Shown here: positions 33,852-43,861 of the stretch, piece after piece | Numbering within the stretch: position 1 is the stretch's first letter | How the letters are laid out: the number at the start of each line of letters is the position of its first letter | DNA from: Podocnemis expansa | Taxonomy: Eukaryota; Chordata; Testudines; Podocnemididae | Reading direction: 5' to 3' | DNA length: 64,000 bases | Assembly: GCA_007922195.1 (NCBI GenBank) | Contig: ML682002.1 | Coordinates: forward strand, 1,313,029 to 1,377,028 | Position numbers and translations under genes: made by a program | Notes under the pieces: model-generated | Database searches by the model: none | Seen by the model: the letters and a program-made list of their open reading frames with translations, nothing else | What the model was told of the DNA's origin: nothing

Positions 33852-33940
33852 AGATTAGAAGTTATTAGTTTTTAAGTGCCACAAGAGGCCTTGTTTGTTT
33901 TGCTGAATTAGCCTGACACAGCTGCTCCTTTGGAACTTGT
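33852..33940 (+). mobile_element. PLE tail end fragment
   Basis: Only the last part of the tail: TTATTAGTTTTTAAGTGCC, TTGTTTGTTTTGCTGAATTA, ACACAGCTGCTCCTTTGGAA. The hammerhead region is not present. Confidence 0.8.
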
Positions 33941-34013
33941 TTTTTACTTGTGTCTTTTGCAGGCCATATAGCGGGCAGAGGTACTGCATTTCTTTGGTTT
34001 ACTTCTTGATCCT

Positions 34014-34279
34014 GGGCTGGTCTACACTTCCTGCCATTTTCAGCAGAAGCCAAACATAGATGCGAAAGTTACCTAAAATAACTGGTGTCTCTACATTTGT
34101 CTTTATTCCCTGCGCGCACACAGCGCTAGTTCAAAGGGAGGGGCCTCACTGCAAACCAGTGTTACCCAGCTGTAAGGGTGATGTCACAGGATCAACTTCC
34201 TGATGGACTGAGCGGATCAATCGATCAGGAAGTATGAACTGAAAGTGTCAAATTTGCCACCTTCAGTGAAGACCTACCC
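34014..34279. mobile_element. Probable MITE
   Basis: Ends GGGCTGGTCTACACT and, reverse-complemented, GGGTAGGTCTTCACT, agreeing at 12 of 15 positions. Flanks CCT and ACT. The interior lacks the AAGTCGACTT palindromes. Confidence 0.55.
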
Positions 34280-34282
34280 ACT

Positions 34283-35404
34283 TGCACAGACTAAAAATTA
34301 ACTGGTCAAAGAACCCTCGGTCACATAAAATGCAATTCCTTGTATGGGATTTCAGTAAATCAATTGAACTTCCTGGATAGTTAACATTAAACACATGCTT
34401 AAGTGTCTAAGGGATAGAGATGACTTTTTTCTCCATCTCTGATGTTTTCAAGCATGGCGCAGTTCCTGATGTGTATGTGTGTCTGGTTTTTTTAATCTTT
34501 TGACCTCTGAAATGCTACTGCTCTTAATATAAGCCGCAGAAGTGGTGACCCTCTGCAGCAATCAGAATTGCTCTCCAAACAGAATATCAAAGCCTGGGAG
34601 ATTCAGCAAGCTTGTCTGGGAGGAATAAACAAATATGTGCCTGAGAACAAGAAGCCATTAGGGCATCCATTCACAGGAGCTCAGAAAACATTTAGCACAC
34701 AAAGAATGCAGGCTCTGGTGACAGATCAGTGAAGGATTTCCACAGTTGGACTGAACACACACACGCTCTGTTCAGAGAGAAAGTCTCCATTAAGCAACGG
34801 GGGTAAAAAGTAAACAATCCAAAATGAAACACCAGGGCAGAGAGAGAAGGGCCATAATTGAATTACACCGCTGGAGATGCGTTATTAACACCGCTTCCTA
34901 CAAAAGCATGGGGCATGGAAAGGATTTGCTAGCAGTAGGTGGGATTTGCATGTGCTGCAAAGAAAAGGGTCTTTCTCTGTCTCCAGTTTTAAAACAAATG
35001 TATGTGTAATGAGTGTAAAACAAGATGTCTGTTTATCTCAGCCATTAGCAAATTCTGCACAAAGTGCAGCCGAAAGTGCTCTGGCATTTCTTAGAGAAGC
35101 AAGCACTTCAGGTAAAAACAAAACAGGAGAGGAACAGATGGGTATATTGTAACAGAGAGAAAATAATGTGAGCAGAAAACCATTTTATCCCAACTGCTCC
35201 CTTGGAGAATTAAGAAGTGATTCAACCCGTATACGCTACTTGAATTGACATAGTGAGTGAGGTCTTTGGCATTAAGTGGAGCGTGTAACCCTATCCCAGA
35301 CGGGATGCACATCCTCTGGGTGATAGGAGAGGGAGTTTCTTTCTTACACTTTGGTAATGCTTGTACAATTTAGTGTGCTGATAAAGCCTCATTAAATTGA
35401 ATGT
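34283..35404. other. Unassigned DNA
   Basis: No element or gene recognised. A short CA run lies at about 34755-34766. The frames at 34824-35009 and 34946-35152 lack motifs. Confidence 0.4.
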
Positions 35405-35642
35405 AGAAATAAAACAGGTACATCTTTAACAATGAGGGAGATCAAGCACTGCAACAAATGCCTAAGGTAAGAAGTGGATTTTCCATGTTGCAAGGTGGTA
35501 GAATCTCCATCTGTGGAAACTTTTAAGAGCTGGGTCGACAAAACCCTGCCTGGGATGGTTTGGGAGGTTGGACTACATGACTCCATGGGTTGGACTAGAT
35601 GACTTCATGAGGTCCCTTCCAGCCCTAATATTCTATGCTATG
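35405..35642 (+). mobile_element. CR1 3' end
   Basis: GTGGTAGAATCTCCATCTG, GGTTGGACTAGATGACTTCA, TGAGGTCCCTTCCAGCCC and the terminal TAATATTCTATG. A 30-bp segment (GGTTGGACTACATGACTCCA and GGTTGGACTAGATGACTTCA) is tandemly duplicated. Confidence 0.9.
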
Positions 35643-35725
35643 TCTCCAAAACGTCATATCAAGACTGGGTGCCTTTCTAGAAGATATATATCAAGATACA
35701 CACAAGTTACTGGGCTCAATAGAGG

Positions 35726-36131
35726 CAGGGCTGGCTCAGGGCTGTGGCGACCCGAACAAGATTTTGGGGGTGCAGAACCCAAGCTCTGCTGTGCCTGGCT
35801 CAACCCGCCCCCAGGGCGGCGAACAGCCTGTCCAGGGGTGGACCCAGCCAGCCTAGAGGCTGAGCTGTGCTCTCTGAACCCTACCTTTGGCCTGCTGTCC
35901 TCCTTAGGGACAGGGAGGACCAGTCCGGGGGTGAGACAAGAAAGCAGAGACTGCCCCATAAGTTGGCCTGCTCTGCCGCTGGGAGTGGAGTGGCTGGCTC
36001 CAAGAGGGGCGAGAACATGGTTCTGGCTTCTGAGCTGGCCTGCCCTGCCCGCTGTGTGGCATCGCAGCCGCCCCTAAGGCAGTGGTGCCCCAAGCCACCG
36101 CCTTATTAGCTTATTGGTCAGGTTGGCCCTG
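35726..36131. mobile_element. GC-rich hAT-type non-autonomous element
   Basis: Ends CAGGGCTGGCTCAGGG and, reverse-complemented, CAGGGCCAACCTGACC. Flanks aatagagg (35718-35725) and aatacggg (36132-36139) match at 6 of 8. The 169-codon frame at 35568-36077 and its shadows are GC-rich artefacts. Confidence 0.72.
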
Positions 36132-36139
36132 AATACGGG

Positions 36140-36694
36140 AATGACTCTGAGGTTCTCTGGCCTGGGTTATACCAGAAATAACACTGGTTGATCTAACAGT
36201 TCAATTTGCCCTTAAAAATGCATAAATGTTACATGGTACACAAGCCTGCTGTTTCTTCTTGGCAGAGGAATCAATTGCATGTCATAGGAAAACCAGGTGT
36301 GTGCAAAACTTCTGGCAGAAATTTTCATCTACATGAAAGAAATATTTTAGTAGTTAGGCAGCTAGTCAAATGATCTCTTGCAATACTGAATTCTCCGCTT
36401 GCAACTGGAACGTGCAACTGGCTTCAGCTTATAAACCTGTGAACTGGAGCCAGCAGAATTTCTTAGCTTTTAAAACAGATGGCTGTATAATGCTGCATGG
36501 CCAGCAAAACAATCAGAAAGCCAGTGCTTGTCGGTTTGCTTTAAGTTTTGTGACAGCAGAAGTTGTATCTGAATTGCTAAATCCACTCAGTGCCTGGGTG
36601 TGTGTGAGTGAACTGCCAAAGACAGGATCCAAGCAATGGCAGTGCACATGAAGTGATTAGCCAGAGGGAAACCAAAAAATGGCACACAGCCTTG
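36140..36694. other. Unassigned DNA
   Basis: Frame 36370-36651 (93 codons) has no recognisable domain. No repeat ends found. Confidence 0.4.
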
Positions 36695-36702
36695 TGTGAG
36701 GA

Positions 36703-37028
36703 CAGTGCCAGATTTAGGCACAAGCCAAGTAAACCATGGCTTAGGGCCTCACATTATGAGGGGCCTTTAAATGTTGGAAATAACAAAGAAAATGTATCAT
36801 AATTGCGACTGATAATACAAATAAGCCTTTTGCAAGATGTATGTTTTGTTTGATTGTTTTTCTTTGTATCTTTGCCTATGTATATATGCAAATATTATAG
36901 TTTATCATTTATTTTTCATTAGCCTTTCTGTTACAATTTAATACACTTATTTCTCTTTATTTTTTATGGCATAGGGCCTCTGAATCTTGACGCATCTTAG
37001 GATCTTAGCAGGGCTTAATCCAGGCCTG
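36703..37028. mobile_element. AT-rich hAT MITE
   Basis: Ends CAGTGCCAGATTTAGGC and, reverse-complemented, CAGGCCTGGATTAAGC. Flanks tgtgagga (36695-36702) and tgcaagga (37029-37036) match at 6 of 8, as for an old hAT duplication. AT-rich interior with no coding capacity. Confidence 0.72.
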
Positions 37029-37036
37029 TGCAAGGA

Positions 37037-37400
37037 GATAACACCTGGCTAACACAATGACACATGAGATAGCTCCACAGAAGGGGAAACACAAGGCAGA
37101 CGCCAGGCAGCTGCAAGGTTCTGCTCATGGTGCAGCCAGTTATCAGTAAACAGAAATAAATTTGACTCAAATTAATACAATAAATAAACAGAGTAACAAA
37201 GCCCACTTTTGTTGTAGTTCAGCACAACGCTTCAGCTCAAATCCAGCGAAGTCTGGCTGGCACTAACACAAACTCCCAGAGCTGTGGTAGCATTTTATTG
37301 CTGCCCCAGTTCCCCAGAATGCCTTGCTTCAGGGCAAAGTCATGCTGAATTAAGCTGAACGTAGCCCTGTCTCCCAGGTTCCACAGTCCTGGCAAAGATC
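37037..37400. other. Unassigned DNA
   Basis: Nothing recognised between the hAT MITE and the TTCGAACTAA MITE. Confidence 0.4.
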
Positions 37401-37729
37401 TTTGGTTATGTCTACACTGCCAATGTTGTTCAATTTAAGGAGGCTTAATTTGAACTAAATTGATCCCTGTCTACGTTAGCCTTTCTTTAGTTCGAAGTAA
37501 GAAATTCCTTAGTTCAAACTAATGAAAGCTTACTTCAAACTAGTAACTATTGATGCTTACTTTGCACTTAGCACTTAGTAAGAAGTTCAAACGACGGGCA
37601 ACGAAGACCAGTTCGAACTAATATTCCCTCTAAGGGCTCAACGCAGCTGAGTAACATATGTTGCTCGCTGTGCGCCCCCTGCGCGGGGCCCGATCCTGCC
37701 CCCCTGTGGCTCGATCCTGCCCGCCCTCA

Positions 37730-38117
37730 ATCTCTGCTGCCTGCTGAGCCTCACCACAGCGGGGGCGGAGCACCCAGCCCAGCCTACCCCCAGGCGGCCG
37801 TGCCTCTCCGGGGGGCAGAGGGGGCCAGCACTGAGCTCGGGTTTATGGGGTTGGGGCCCTGGAGCAGCCTGCTCCTGAAGAGTTTGGGCTGCTTCACCCC
37901 TGCTGCCCCCCGCCATGGACCAGGCCCATTCAGGCTGGGGGGTGAGGACAAAGCAGCCCAAACTCTTTGGGAACAGCCACTCCAGTGCCCCGACCCCACA
38001 TGCCAGAGCTCAGTGCCGGCCCCCTCCGTGCCCTGGGGAGGCGCGGCTGGCTGGGGGGAGGCTGGGCTGGCTGCTCCACTCCTGTTGCAGTGAGGCCAGA
38101 TGGGCAGGCAGGCAGAG
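37730..38117. repeat. ~165-bp-arm GC-rich inverted repeat
   Basis: Left arm about 37730-37895 and right arm about 37952-38117 are imperfect reverse complements; for example GGGGCCAGCACTGAGCTC and AGTTTGGGCTGCTT on the left match the reverse of GAGCTCAGTGCCGGCCCC and AAGCAGCCCAAACT on the right. The spacer is about 55 bp and itself partly symmetrical. Overlapping frames on both strands are artefacts of the GC content. Confidence 0.85.
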
Positions 38118-38250
38118 CAGCCTCTGGTCCTGACATCCCATGGCTTCCCCCCAATCCCCCCCCGAGATTTGGAAGGGTGTCAGTTAGGGTCCCCTTATCT
38201 GGCCGCCGGAGCAGTGTGGCCAGGCTCCCGGCTTCTCCTCCAGCCTGAGG

Positions 38251-38299
38251 AGCTCTCACTGAGCATGCACAGAGAATCTGTGCATGCTCAGTGAGAGCT
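38251..38299. repeat. Perfect 23-bp hairpin
   Basis: Arms 38251-38273 and 38277-38299 are exact reverse complements around the 3-nt loop GAA. The arms contain CTCACTGAGCATGCACAGA. It lies between the large inverted repeat and the right end of the nested element. Confidence 0.95.
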
Positions 38300-38669
38300 T
38301 ACTCTGAGCGGGAGTTTTAAAAACTCCCAGCTCAAAGTCGCTTTCCCGGCAGGAACTACAGCTGCCAGCTATGCGCGGCCAGCAGCGTTCCCTGCACGAG
38401 GCAGCGCTGAGGGCTGCACAGCCATACAGCTTAGAGGGAACATTGGTTCAAGCTAACGTTAGGTTGAACTAGTCCACATTCTTAGTTAAAACTAGTAAGT
38501 TCAATGTTAGTTCAAACTAACATGAGGCACAGCTTCCTGGGGGTTAGTCTGAACTAAGTTTGAACTAAGCTTCTAAAGTGTAGACATAGATTTTGTCTTA
38601 GCACTATTGCTCATGGTGTCCAGTTTTGCTGCAGAGGTGCAATACAAAAGCAGCTACTGGGTAACATTT

Positions 38670-38934
38670 AAAGCAAGGAGTCTTGTGGCACTTAAAGACT
38701 AACAGATTTATTTATCGCATGAGTTTTTGTGGAAGAAAATCCCACTTTATCAGATGCTTTGAAGAGGGTGAACTTCATCCAATTCTGTAAGTTCCCCTTC
38801 TTCAAAGCATCTGATGAAGAGGGATTTTCTCCCACAAAAGCTCATGCAATAAATAAATCTGTTAGTCTTTAAGTGCTACAAGACTCCTTGCTTGTTTTGC
38901 TTTAATAGACTAACACGGCTGCCCCTTTGGACCT
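38670..38934. mobile_element. PLE tail inverted dimer with 12-bp TSD
   Basis: Minus arm (AAGCAAGGAGTCTTGTGGC) and plus arm (ending GCTGCCCCTTTGGACC) meet at GGGTGAACTTCATCC. Exact copies of tgggtaacattt lie at 38658-38669 and 38935-38946. The plus arm is complete to its 3' terminus; the minus arm lacks its outermost 40 bp or so. Confidence 0.93.
38807..38847 (+). ncRNA. Hammerhead-ribozyme-like motif, G12 changed
   Basis: GCAT (38807-38810) and ATGC (38844-38847) give a perfect stem I. Core CTGATGA (38811-38817) intact. Stem II GAGGGA/TCCCAC has one A-A mismatch. GAAA reads AAAA (38836-38839), a change at the essential G12. Cleavage site TC. Confidence 0.72.
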
Positions 38935-39094
38935 TGGGTAACATTTGTATTTAAACATGGAACAGCAGCTGGGCTGTATCTGACTGGGTGAGTAAACTAG
39001 GTCCACTGCATCTTTGCCTCCAGCCACACAGACAGCTGATTTAGTTTTATGGTAGGGCACCCTGGCTTCTGACTCAAGTTCAAGCCTAAGTGAG

Positions 39095-40248
39095 GGCTGA
39101 ACAACAATGTTAATGAAATGGTTAGAGGCAAAAAGGCATCCTTTAAAAAGTTCAAGTTAAATCCTATTGAGAGAAACAGAAAGGAGCATAAACTCTGTCA
39201 AGTGAAGTGGAAAAATATATTCAGGACGGCCAAAAAAAGATTTTAAAGAACAGCTAGCCAAAGACTTAAAAAGGAACAGAAAGTTTTTTTGTAAGTACAT
39301 CAGAAGCAGGAAGCCTGCTAAAGACTAGTGGGGTTACTAGATGATGAAGATGCTGAAGGCAGGGCTGGCCCAATGGTTTTTGGCAAACTATGACTTTGGT
39401 GCCCTCCCTCCACATTTTATAAGAGATAATATATACATATATTTTTTCAAATAGATGATATAATAAAATTCTGTCTAATCTGGTGCATCTCAAATCATGG
39501 TACCCTAGGCAACCACCTAGTTTACCTATGTGATTGGGCTGGTCCTCACTGAAAGAAAACTGAAACGCTCAAGGAAAGTAAGGCCACTGCAGAGAGGCTA
39601 AATTAATTCTTTGCATTGTTCTTCATGGCTGAGGATGTGAGGAAGATACCAATACCTGAACCTTTTTTTTTTAATGTAACAAATCTGAGGAAGTCTCCCA
39701 GACTAAAATGTTATTAAAGGGACATTTGGAACAAATCAATACATTAAACAGTAATAAATCACCAGGACCAGATAGGATCAACAAAGAGTTCTGAAGGAAC
39801 TCAGATGTGAAATTGCAAACTACCAATTGTGGTATGTAAATGATCGTTTAAATCAGCTGGTGTACCCAATGTCAAAGGATAACTAAAGGGACACAATTTT
39901 TTTTCAAAAAGGCTTTGCAGGTGATCCCAGCAATTGCAGTTCAGTAGCCCAGATTTCACTACCAGGCAAACTGGTTGAAACTGTAGTAAAGAACAGAATG
40001 ATCAGACAGTTGGATGAATATGATTTCCTGGGGAAGAGTCAAAATGGATTTCATAAAGGGCAATCATGCTTCACCAATTAATTAGAATTCCTCAAGATGT
40101 CAACAAGCATGTGGGCAAGGGTGATCCAGCAGATATAGAATACTTAGATTTTTAGAACATCTTTCACAAGATCCTTCATCAGAGGCAAAGTAGGAGGTCA
40201 TGGGATAAGAGAAAATATCTTCACCTGGGTTACTGCTGATAGGCAGAG
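39095..40248 (+). mobile_element. CR1-clade LINE, linker and RT N-terminal part
   Basis: Conceptual translation in broken frames gives RGKKASFKK, then WKNIFRTAKKDFKEQLAKDL, KYIRSRKPAKD, NKSPGPDR, LPGKLVETVVKNRMIRQLDE, SQNGFHKGQSC and GGHGIREKIFTW, which is the order of the region between endonuclease and RT palm in CR1-type ORF2. Interrupted by a hAT at 39355-39552 and ended by a PLE at about 40249. Confidence 0.88.
39355..39552. mobile_element. hAT-type MITE inside LINE
   Basis: Ends CAGGGCTGGCCCAATGG and, reverse-complemented, GAGGACCAGCCCAATCAC. Candidate duplications gctgaagg and actgaaag match at 6 of 8. LINE coding sequence continues on both sides (MMKMLK before; RTLRKVRPLQ after). A homologous copy lies at 46305-46500, sharing GGCAAACTATGACTTTG and AAGAGATAATATAT. 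Confidence 0.78.
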
Positions 40249-40501
40249 TTACCTACATCCCTCACACTTTCATCCAAAACACACCACATGATCCATTGTC
40301 AACAGCCAAGCCCTAAGACATAATCACACTTGTTCTGATCCCTCACGTGGAGACAGACACCTTCAGGATCTCTATCAAGCATTCTTAAAACTACAGTACC
40401 TACCTGTAGAAGTGAAGAAACAGACTGACAGAGCCAGGTGGGTTCCCCGAAGTCAACTACTACAGGAGAAGCCCAAGAAAGAAAAAACAGAACGCCTCTA
40501 G

Positions 40502-41242
40502 TCATCACCTACAAACCCCACGTCAGACCTCTACAGCACATCCTTAGGGATCTACAGCCTATTCTACAAGACAATCCCTCACTCTCTCAAGCCTTGGGAG
40601 ACAGACCTCTCCTCGCTTACTGACAGCCTCCATCCTTAAACAGATAATTACCAGCAACTACAGACCAAACAACAGAACCATTAAAGCAGGCACACGCCCC
40701 TGCAACAAACCACACTGCCAACTTTGCCCACATGTCTGCACAAAAGCTACTATCACAGGACCTAATAAAATCAGCTACTTCATCAAAGGCTCATTCACCA
40801 GCTCATCCACCAATGTGATTTATGCCATCATTTGTAAGAAATGCCCCTCTGCCAGAAGCGCAGCTGGCCCAGGAGAATACCTGGGGCTCAGTGTGCTGAG
40901 ACTTGGGTCTTGAGCTGTGTAAATGTGCTGCCACTGGTGGTGCGCCAGTGGCGGACATGGGGCTTGAGCCTCGAAAGCTCAGCACTGGTGACACCCCTGC
41001 CCTCTGCCTTGTATATTAAACAAACAGGACAGTCTCTTCGCAAAAGAATAAATGGGCACAAATCTGATCTCAGAAATCATAACACTCTAAAACCGGTGTG
41101 TCAGCATTTCAATCTTACTGATCACTCCATTGATAATTTATTAATTGCAGTGCTCAGGCAAATGACAACAGCTCGTGGCTTCAGAGAGAAGCTACAGAGT
41201 TTGAATTTATTTGCAAATTTTGCTGTGCGGACTCAGGGCTAA
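40502..41242 (+). pseudogene. PLE linker and GIY-YIG endonuclease remnant, interrupted
   Basis: Upstream of 40853 the frame encodes a Cys/His-rich linker and NVIYAIICKKCPSA. After a 146-bp insert, in a shifted frame, it resumes with ALYIKQTGQSLRKRINGHKS and KPVCQHFNLTDHSIDNLL. The YIG triad reads YIK here, so a hallmark glycine is lost. Stops occur before the linker. Non-functional. Confidence 0.87.
40854..40999. mobile_element. 146-bp insertion with 9-bp direct repeats
   Basis: Splits the PLE GIY-YIG coding region. Exact copies of ccctctgcc at 40845-40853 and 41000-41008 bound it. The right end, reverse-complemented, reads CAGGGGTGTCACC (hAT-like), but the left end AGAAGCGCAGCTGG does not match it. 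Contains a near-palindrome GCCACTGGTGGTGCGCCAGTGGC. Confidence 0.75.
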
Positions 41243-41570
41243 ATAGGGTCTTTTGATTTTTCTCATTAAAACAGGTGATTTGACTTCCTCTTCTTCTGTA
41301 CTCTGTTCCCCAGTGTTTGAATCTTAACCACTGCTTTGATTTGCTGTTACAGTGTGACCTGTTCCCATGACTTACACTTCCCTGCCTTTATGTCTTCCCA
41401 TTCTGTAAGTTCCCCCATCTTCAAAGAGTCTCATGAAGTGGGATTTTCTCTCATGAAAGCTCATGAAATAAATAAATATATTTGTTAGTCTTTAAGTGCC
41501 ACAGGGCTTCTTGTTTGTTTTACTAAACTAGACTAACACGGCTGCCCCTTTGGATCTCATCCACATAATA

Positions 41571-42402
41571 TATGGAAGCAGGAAAAAAAAAGCCTAACAG
41601 AATGCTGGGAATCATTGAGAAAGGAATAGATAAGAAGAGAGAAAATATCGTATTGCCTCTTTACAAAGCCATGATAGGCCCACATATTGAATGCTGCTTG
41701 CAGATCTGGTCTCACCATCTCCAAAAAAAAAAAGGAAATGGAAAGGTACAGAAAAGAGCAACTAAATTAGGTAACTTCTATATAAAAAGAGGTTTATAAG
41801 ACTGGGACTTTTCAGATTGGAAAAGAGATGACTGAAGGGGAATATGATGGTGATCTATAAAAGCATGACTGGTGTGGAGAAAGTTAATAAGTGTTATTTA
41901 CCAGTACTTCTCATGACACAAGAACTAGGGGTCACCAAATGAAATTAATGGACAGTTTTAAACTGACCAAAAGGAAGTATTTTTTGACTCAACACATGGT
42001 CATCCCGTGGAACTCCTTGCCAGAGAATTCTGTGAAGGTCATGACAAAAATTAGCACCTAGTCCTTAGTCCATCCCATTCTCGTCTGCACATTGGGTCAC
42101 CTGCAATCTCCATTTTTTTTTTTTTTATCATCTGCCATCACTGATCTTTTCCAAGTTGTTCTAGGCTTATGAATCTATCTATCTATCTATCTATCTATCT
42201 AGATATATTTCTGGAGGGTATGTCATTAATGGCTATTAACCAGTAAGGAGAGACTGGTGTTTGCCAAAGGCTTGAATGGCCAATGGCATGGATCACCTGA
42301 TGACTACATGTTCTCTTCATTCTCTTTGAAGCCCCTGGAATTGGCCACTGTCAGAAGATATGGGTCACTTGTTTGACCCAGTCCGTTCCTATGTCCTTAA
42401 AC
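41571..42402 (+). mobile_element. CR1-clade LINE, RT C-terminus to 3' end
   Basis: Begins at RMLGIIEKGIDKKRENIVLP and LYKAMIGPHIECCLQIW, then the 3' region (ATGACTGGTGTGGAGAAAG, GAACTAGGGGTCACC) and the end GACCCAGTCCGTTCCTATG. An insert with a T run and an (ATCT)7 tract occupies about 42060-42198. Same strand and family as 39095-40248. Probably the same copy, with about 600 bp of RT missing around the PLE. Confidence 0.86.
42173..42200 (+). repeat. (ATCT)7 microsatellite
   Basis: Seven perfect ATCT units at the right end of an insert in the LINE 3' region. After it LINE sequence resumes (CTAGATATATTTCTGGAGGG). Confidence 0.95.
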
Positions 42403-42654
42403 CCTGCTTTCATCCACACACAGATGATTCTGACCTGACCCTGCTATTGAGGGAAGGTCAGCTCCTGAATGCTGCTAGGGCAACAGTCCAAGCCGTGCCA
42501 TTTTGCTACGTGAATGCAGGCCAAGAGCTGAGTCAGAAGGGCGGCATAGTGCAGTGTTGACACGTTAGCACAGCTGTGAGATGAGTCCAGCAATAGTAAA
42601 TTCAGGCTTACAGTGCAATGTGGGCACTCACATGTGGATTTGGAAACACTAAGT

Positions 42655-42940
42655 CCATTAGCTGAGCTCCCCCAGAATGAGGCTTAATGTACAGGGGACC
42701 CCGTGTCTTTGGTGGTTAGGCCATTAGGCAGGATGGTAGGGTCCCACGTTCAGGTCCTCACCATCCATCCTGTGTGACCCTGGGAAAATCAACTGATCTC
42801 TTGGTGTTCCAATTCCCTGCTAAAATGAGATTAGCAGCACTTTACAACCTCACAGGAGGGCTGTGAGGGTGAATACATTAGTGATAGTGAAGTGCTCAGA
42901 CACCCATGAGATGGGGGCCATGTAAACCTGATAGATAATT
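42655..42940 (+). mobile_element. MIR-type CORE-SINE
   Basis: TTTGGTGGTTAGGCCATTAG resembles an RNA polymerase III A box and CGTTCAGGTCCTC a B box. Then TGTGTGACCCTGGGAAAATC, CTAAAATGAGATTAGCAGCA, GGGCTGTGAGGGTG and AAGTGCTCAGACACCC follow in the standard MIR order. Old, no coding capacity. Confidence 0.8.
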
Positions 42941-43861
42941 GCAGTTTTGTCTGCACTGGATCTCAGCCAGCTAGCTTGCATCCATCCCCCGTCTTACTGA
43001 AGAGCTTTCTCCATTTGATTTCCCTCTCCTCTTCCTCAGACTGCCTCCTGGGGTCCTCTGCTAACCCTATAAATATGTAAAACAAACAGAGCTCATGCCA
43101 ACGTTGACAGCTCGTGTAAGTGATAATCGAAACAAGTGCGGAAGAAAAGAGTCCTTCTGATTCGTAACGGGAACACAAGTCATGGAGAAGGATAAGCTGA
43201 CAGTGCTACGATCTAATTTAATTTGACTGAGGAGTATCCTACCAAATACAAATATATCTGCACTGGTTTGGAGACAAACTCCTGCTCAGTCAGTTGTTGT
43301 CTCATGAGCACTGTGCTACCTACACTAATTTGTGCTTCTTACGAAATGAGAGTTGTGAAAGCAAAAAGAAGTGACATGCATTTTGATCCCACAGCAAACC
43401 TGAATTTAAGAATGGGTGGTTGTCTTCCTTTTTATTGAAATATGAAAGGTCTAACATTAAATAGATTATTTCAATGCTTAAATTACTCTAACTGTGCCAG
43501 AAGGTTTCTTGCCTCACACATTTCTTTATTTCCTTTTTTTTTTTTTCCATTTTATGGGGCATGCTTAGCTAAGGTGACCTCAAGCTGTTTAATATAATGT
43601 TAGCTAAAAGTGAAATTTATTCCATGTGTCACATTCCATCTGGTGCATTCCGCTCAAGGAAAATTTTTAAAAATGTGCTCTGTAGTTCATTTAGTGAGAT
43701 TACTGTAAGCATTTATTGGTTTTCTCTCTTATGTAGCAAAATCTAAACAGCAATGGTCCAGACTCTTATGTCAGTGGATACTGGGACATATTGGCAGATA
43801 TGCCAGTGTGTACATAGCTCAGTTATATCAGTTGCATATGTATGACACAGTGTGTATATAT
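42941..43861. other. Unassigned DNA
   Basis: No gene or repeat terminus recognised. A T-run of 15 lies at about 43535. TATATATAGAATCATAG at 43855 marks the next CR1. Confidence 0.45.

Larger units (their letters stand above)
37622..38446. mobile_element. GC-rich element nested in the MITE
   Basis: Ends ATTCCCTCTAAG and, reverse-complemented, ATGTTCCCTCTAAG, a terminal inverted repeat I associate with hAT-like repeats of sauropsids. It contains a ~165-bp-arm inverted repeat and a 23-bp perfect hairpin. No clear 8-bp duplication, partly because the host MITE is itself repetitive at the junction. Confidence 0.7.
37404..38591. mobile_element. TTCGAACTAA-type MITE with large internal insertion, TTT duplication
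   Basis: Outer ends GGTTATGTCTACACT and, reverse-complemented, ATCTATGTCTACACT. Flanks TTT at 37401-37403 and 38592-38594. MITE sequence occupies 37404-37621 and 38447-38591, with TAGTTCAAACTAA palindromes. The middle is a separate GC-rich element. Confidence 0.85.
40249..41560 (+). mobile_element. Penelope-like element, longest copy in window
   Basis: A 5'-truncated PLE inserted in the LINE. Broken frames give YLHPSHFHPKHT, HLQDLYQAFLKLQYLPVEVK and RARWVPRSQLLQEKPKK (RT end), then NRTIKAGTRPC, CQLCPHVC and YFIKGSFTSSSTNVIYAIIC (linker and start of the GIY-YIG domain). The nuclease follows, then the untranslated region and a complete tail ending GGCTGCCCCTTTGGA. Neptune-type PLE by recall. 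The tail's hammerhead core reads CTCATGA. Confidence 0.92.

Noticed and set aside
35568..36077. 169-codon plus frame
   Set aside because: It starts in a CR1 tail and runs through a GC-rich hAT element; low stop frequency explains its length.
38251..38299. MicroRNA gene
   Set aside because: 23-bp arms with a 3-nt loop are too short for a typical precursor, and it lies within a repeat element.
40249..41560. Endogenous retrovirus
   Set aside because: No LTRs, primer-binding site, gag or env motifs; the GIY-YIG domain and tail identify a Penelope-like element.
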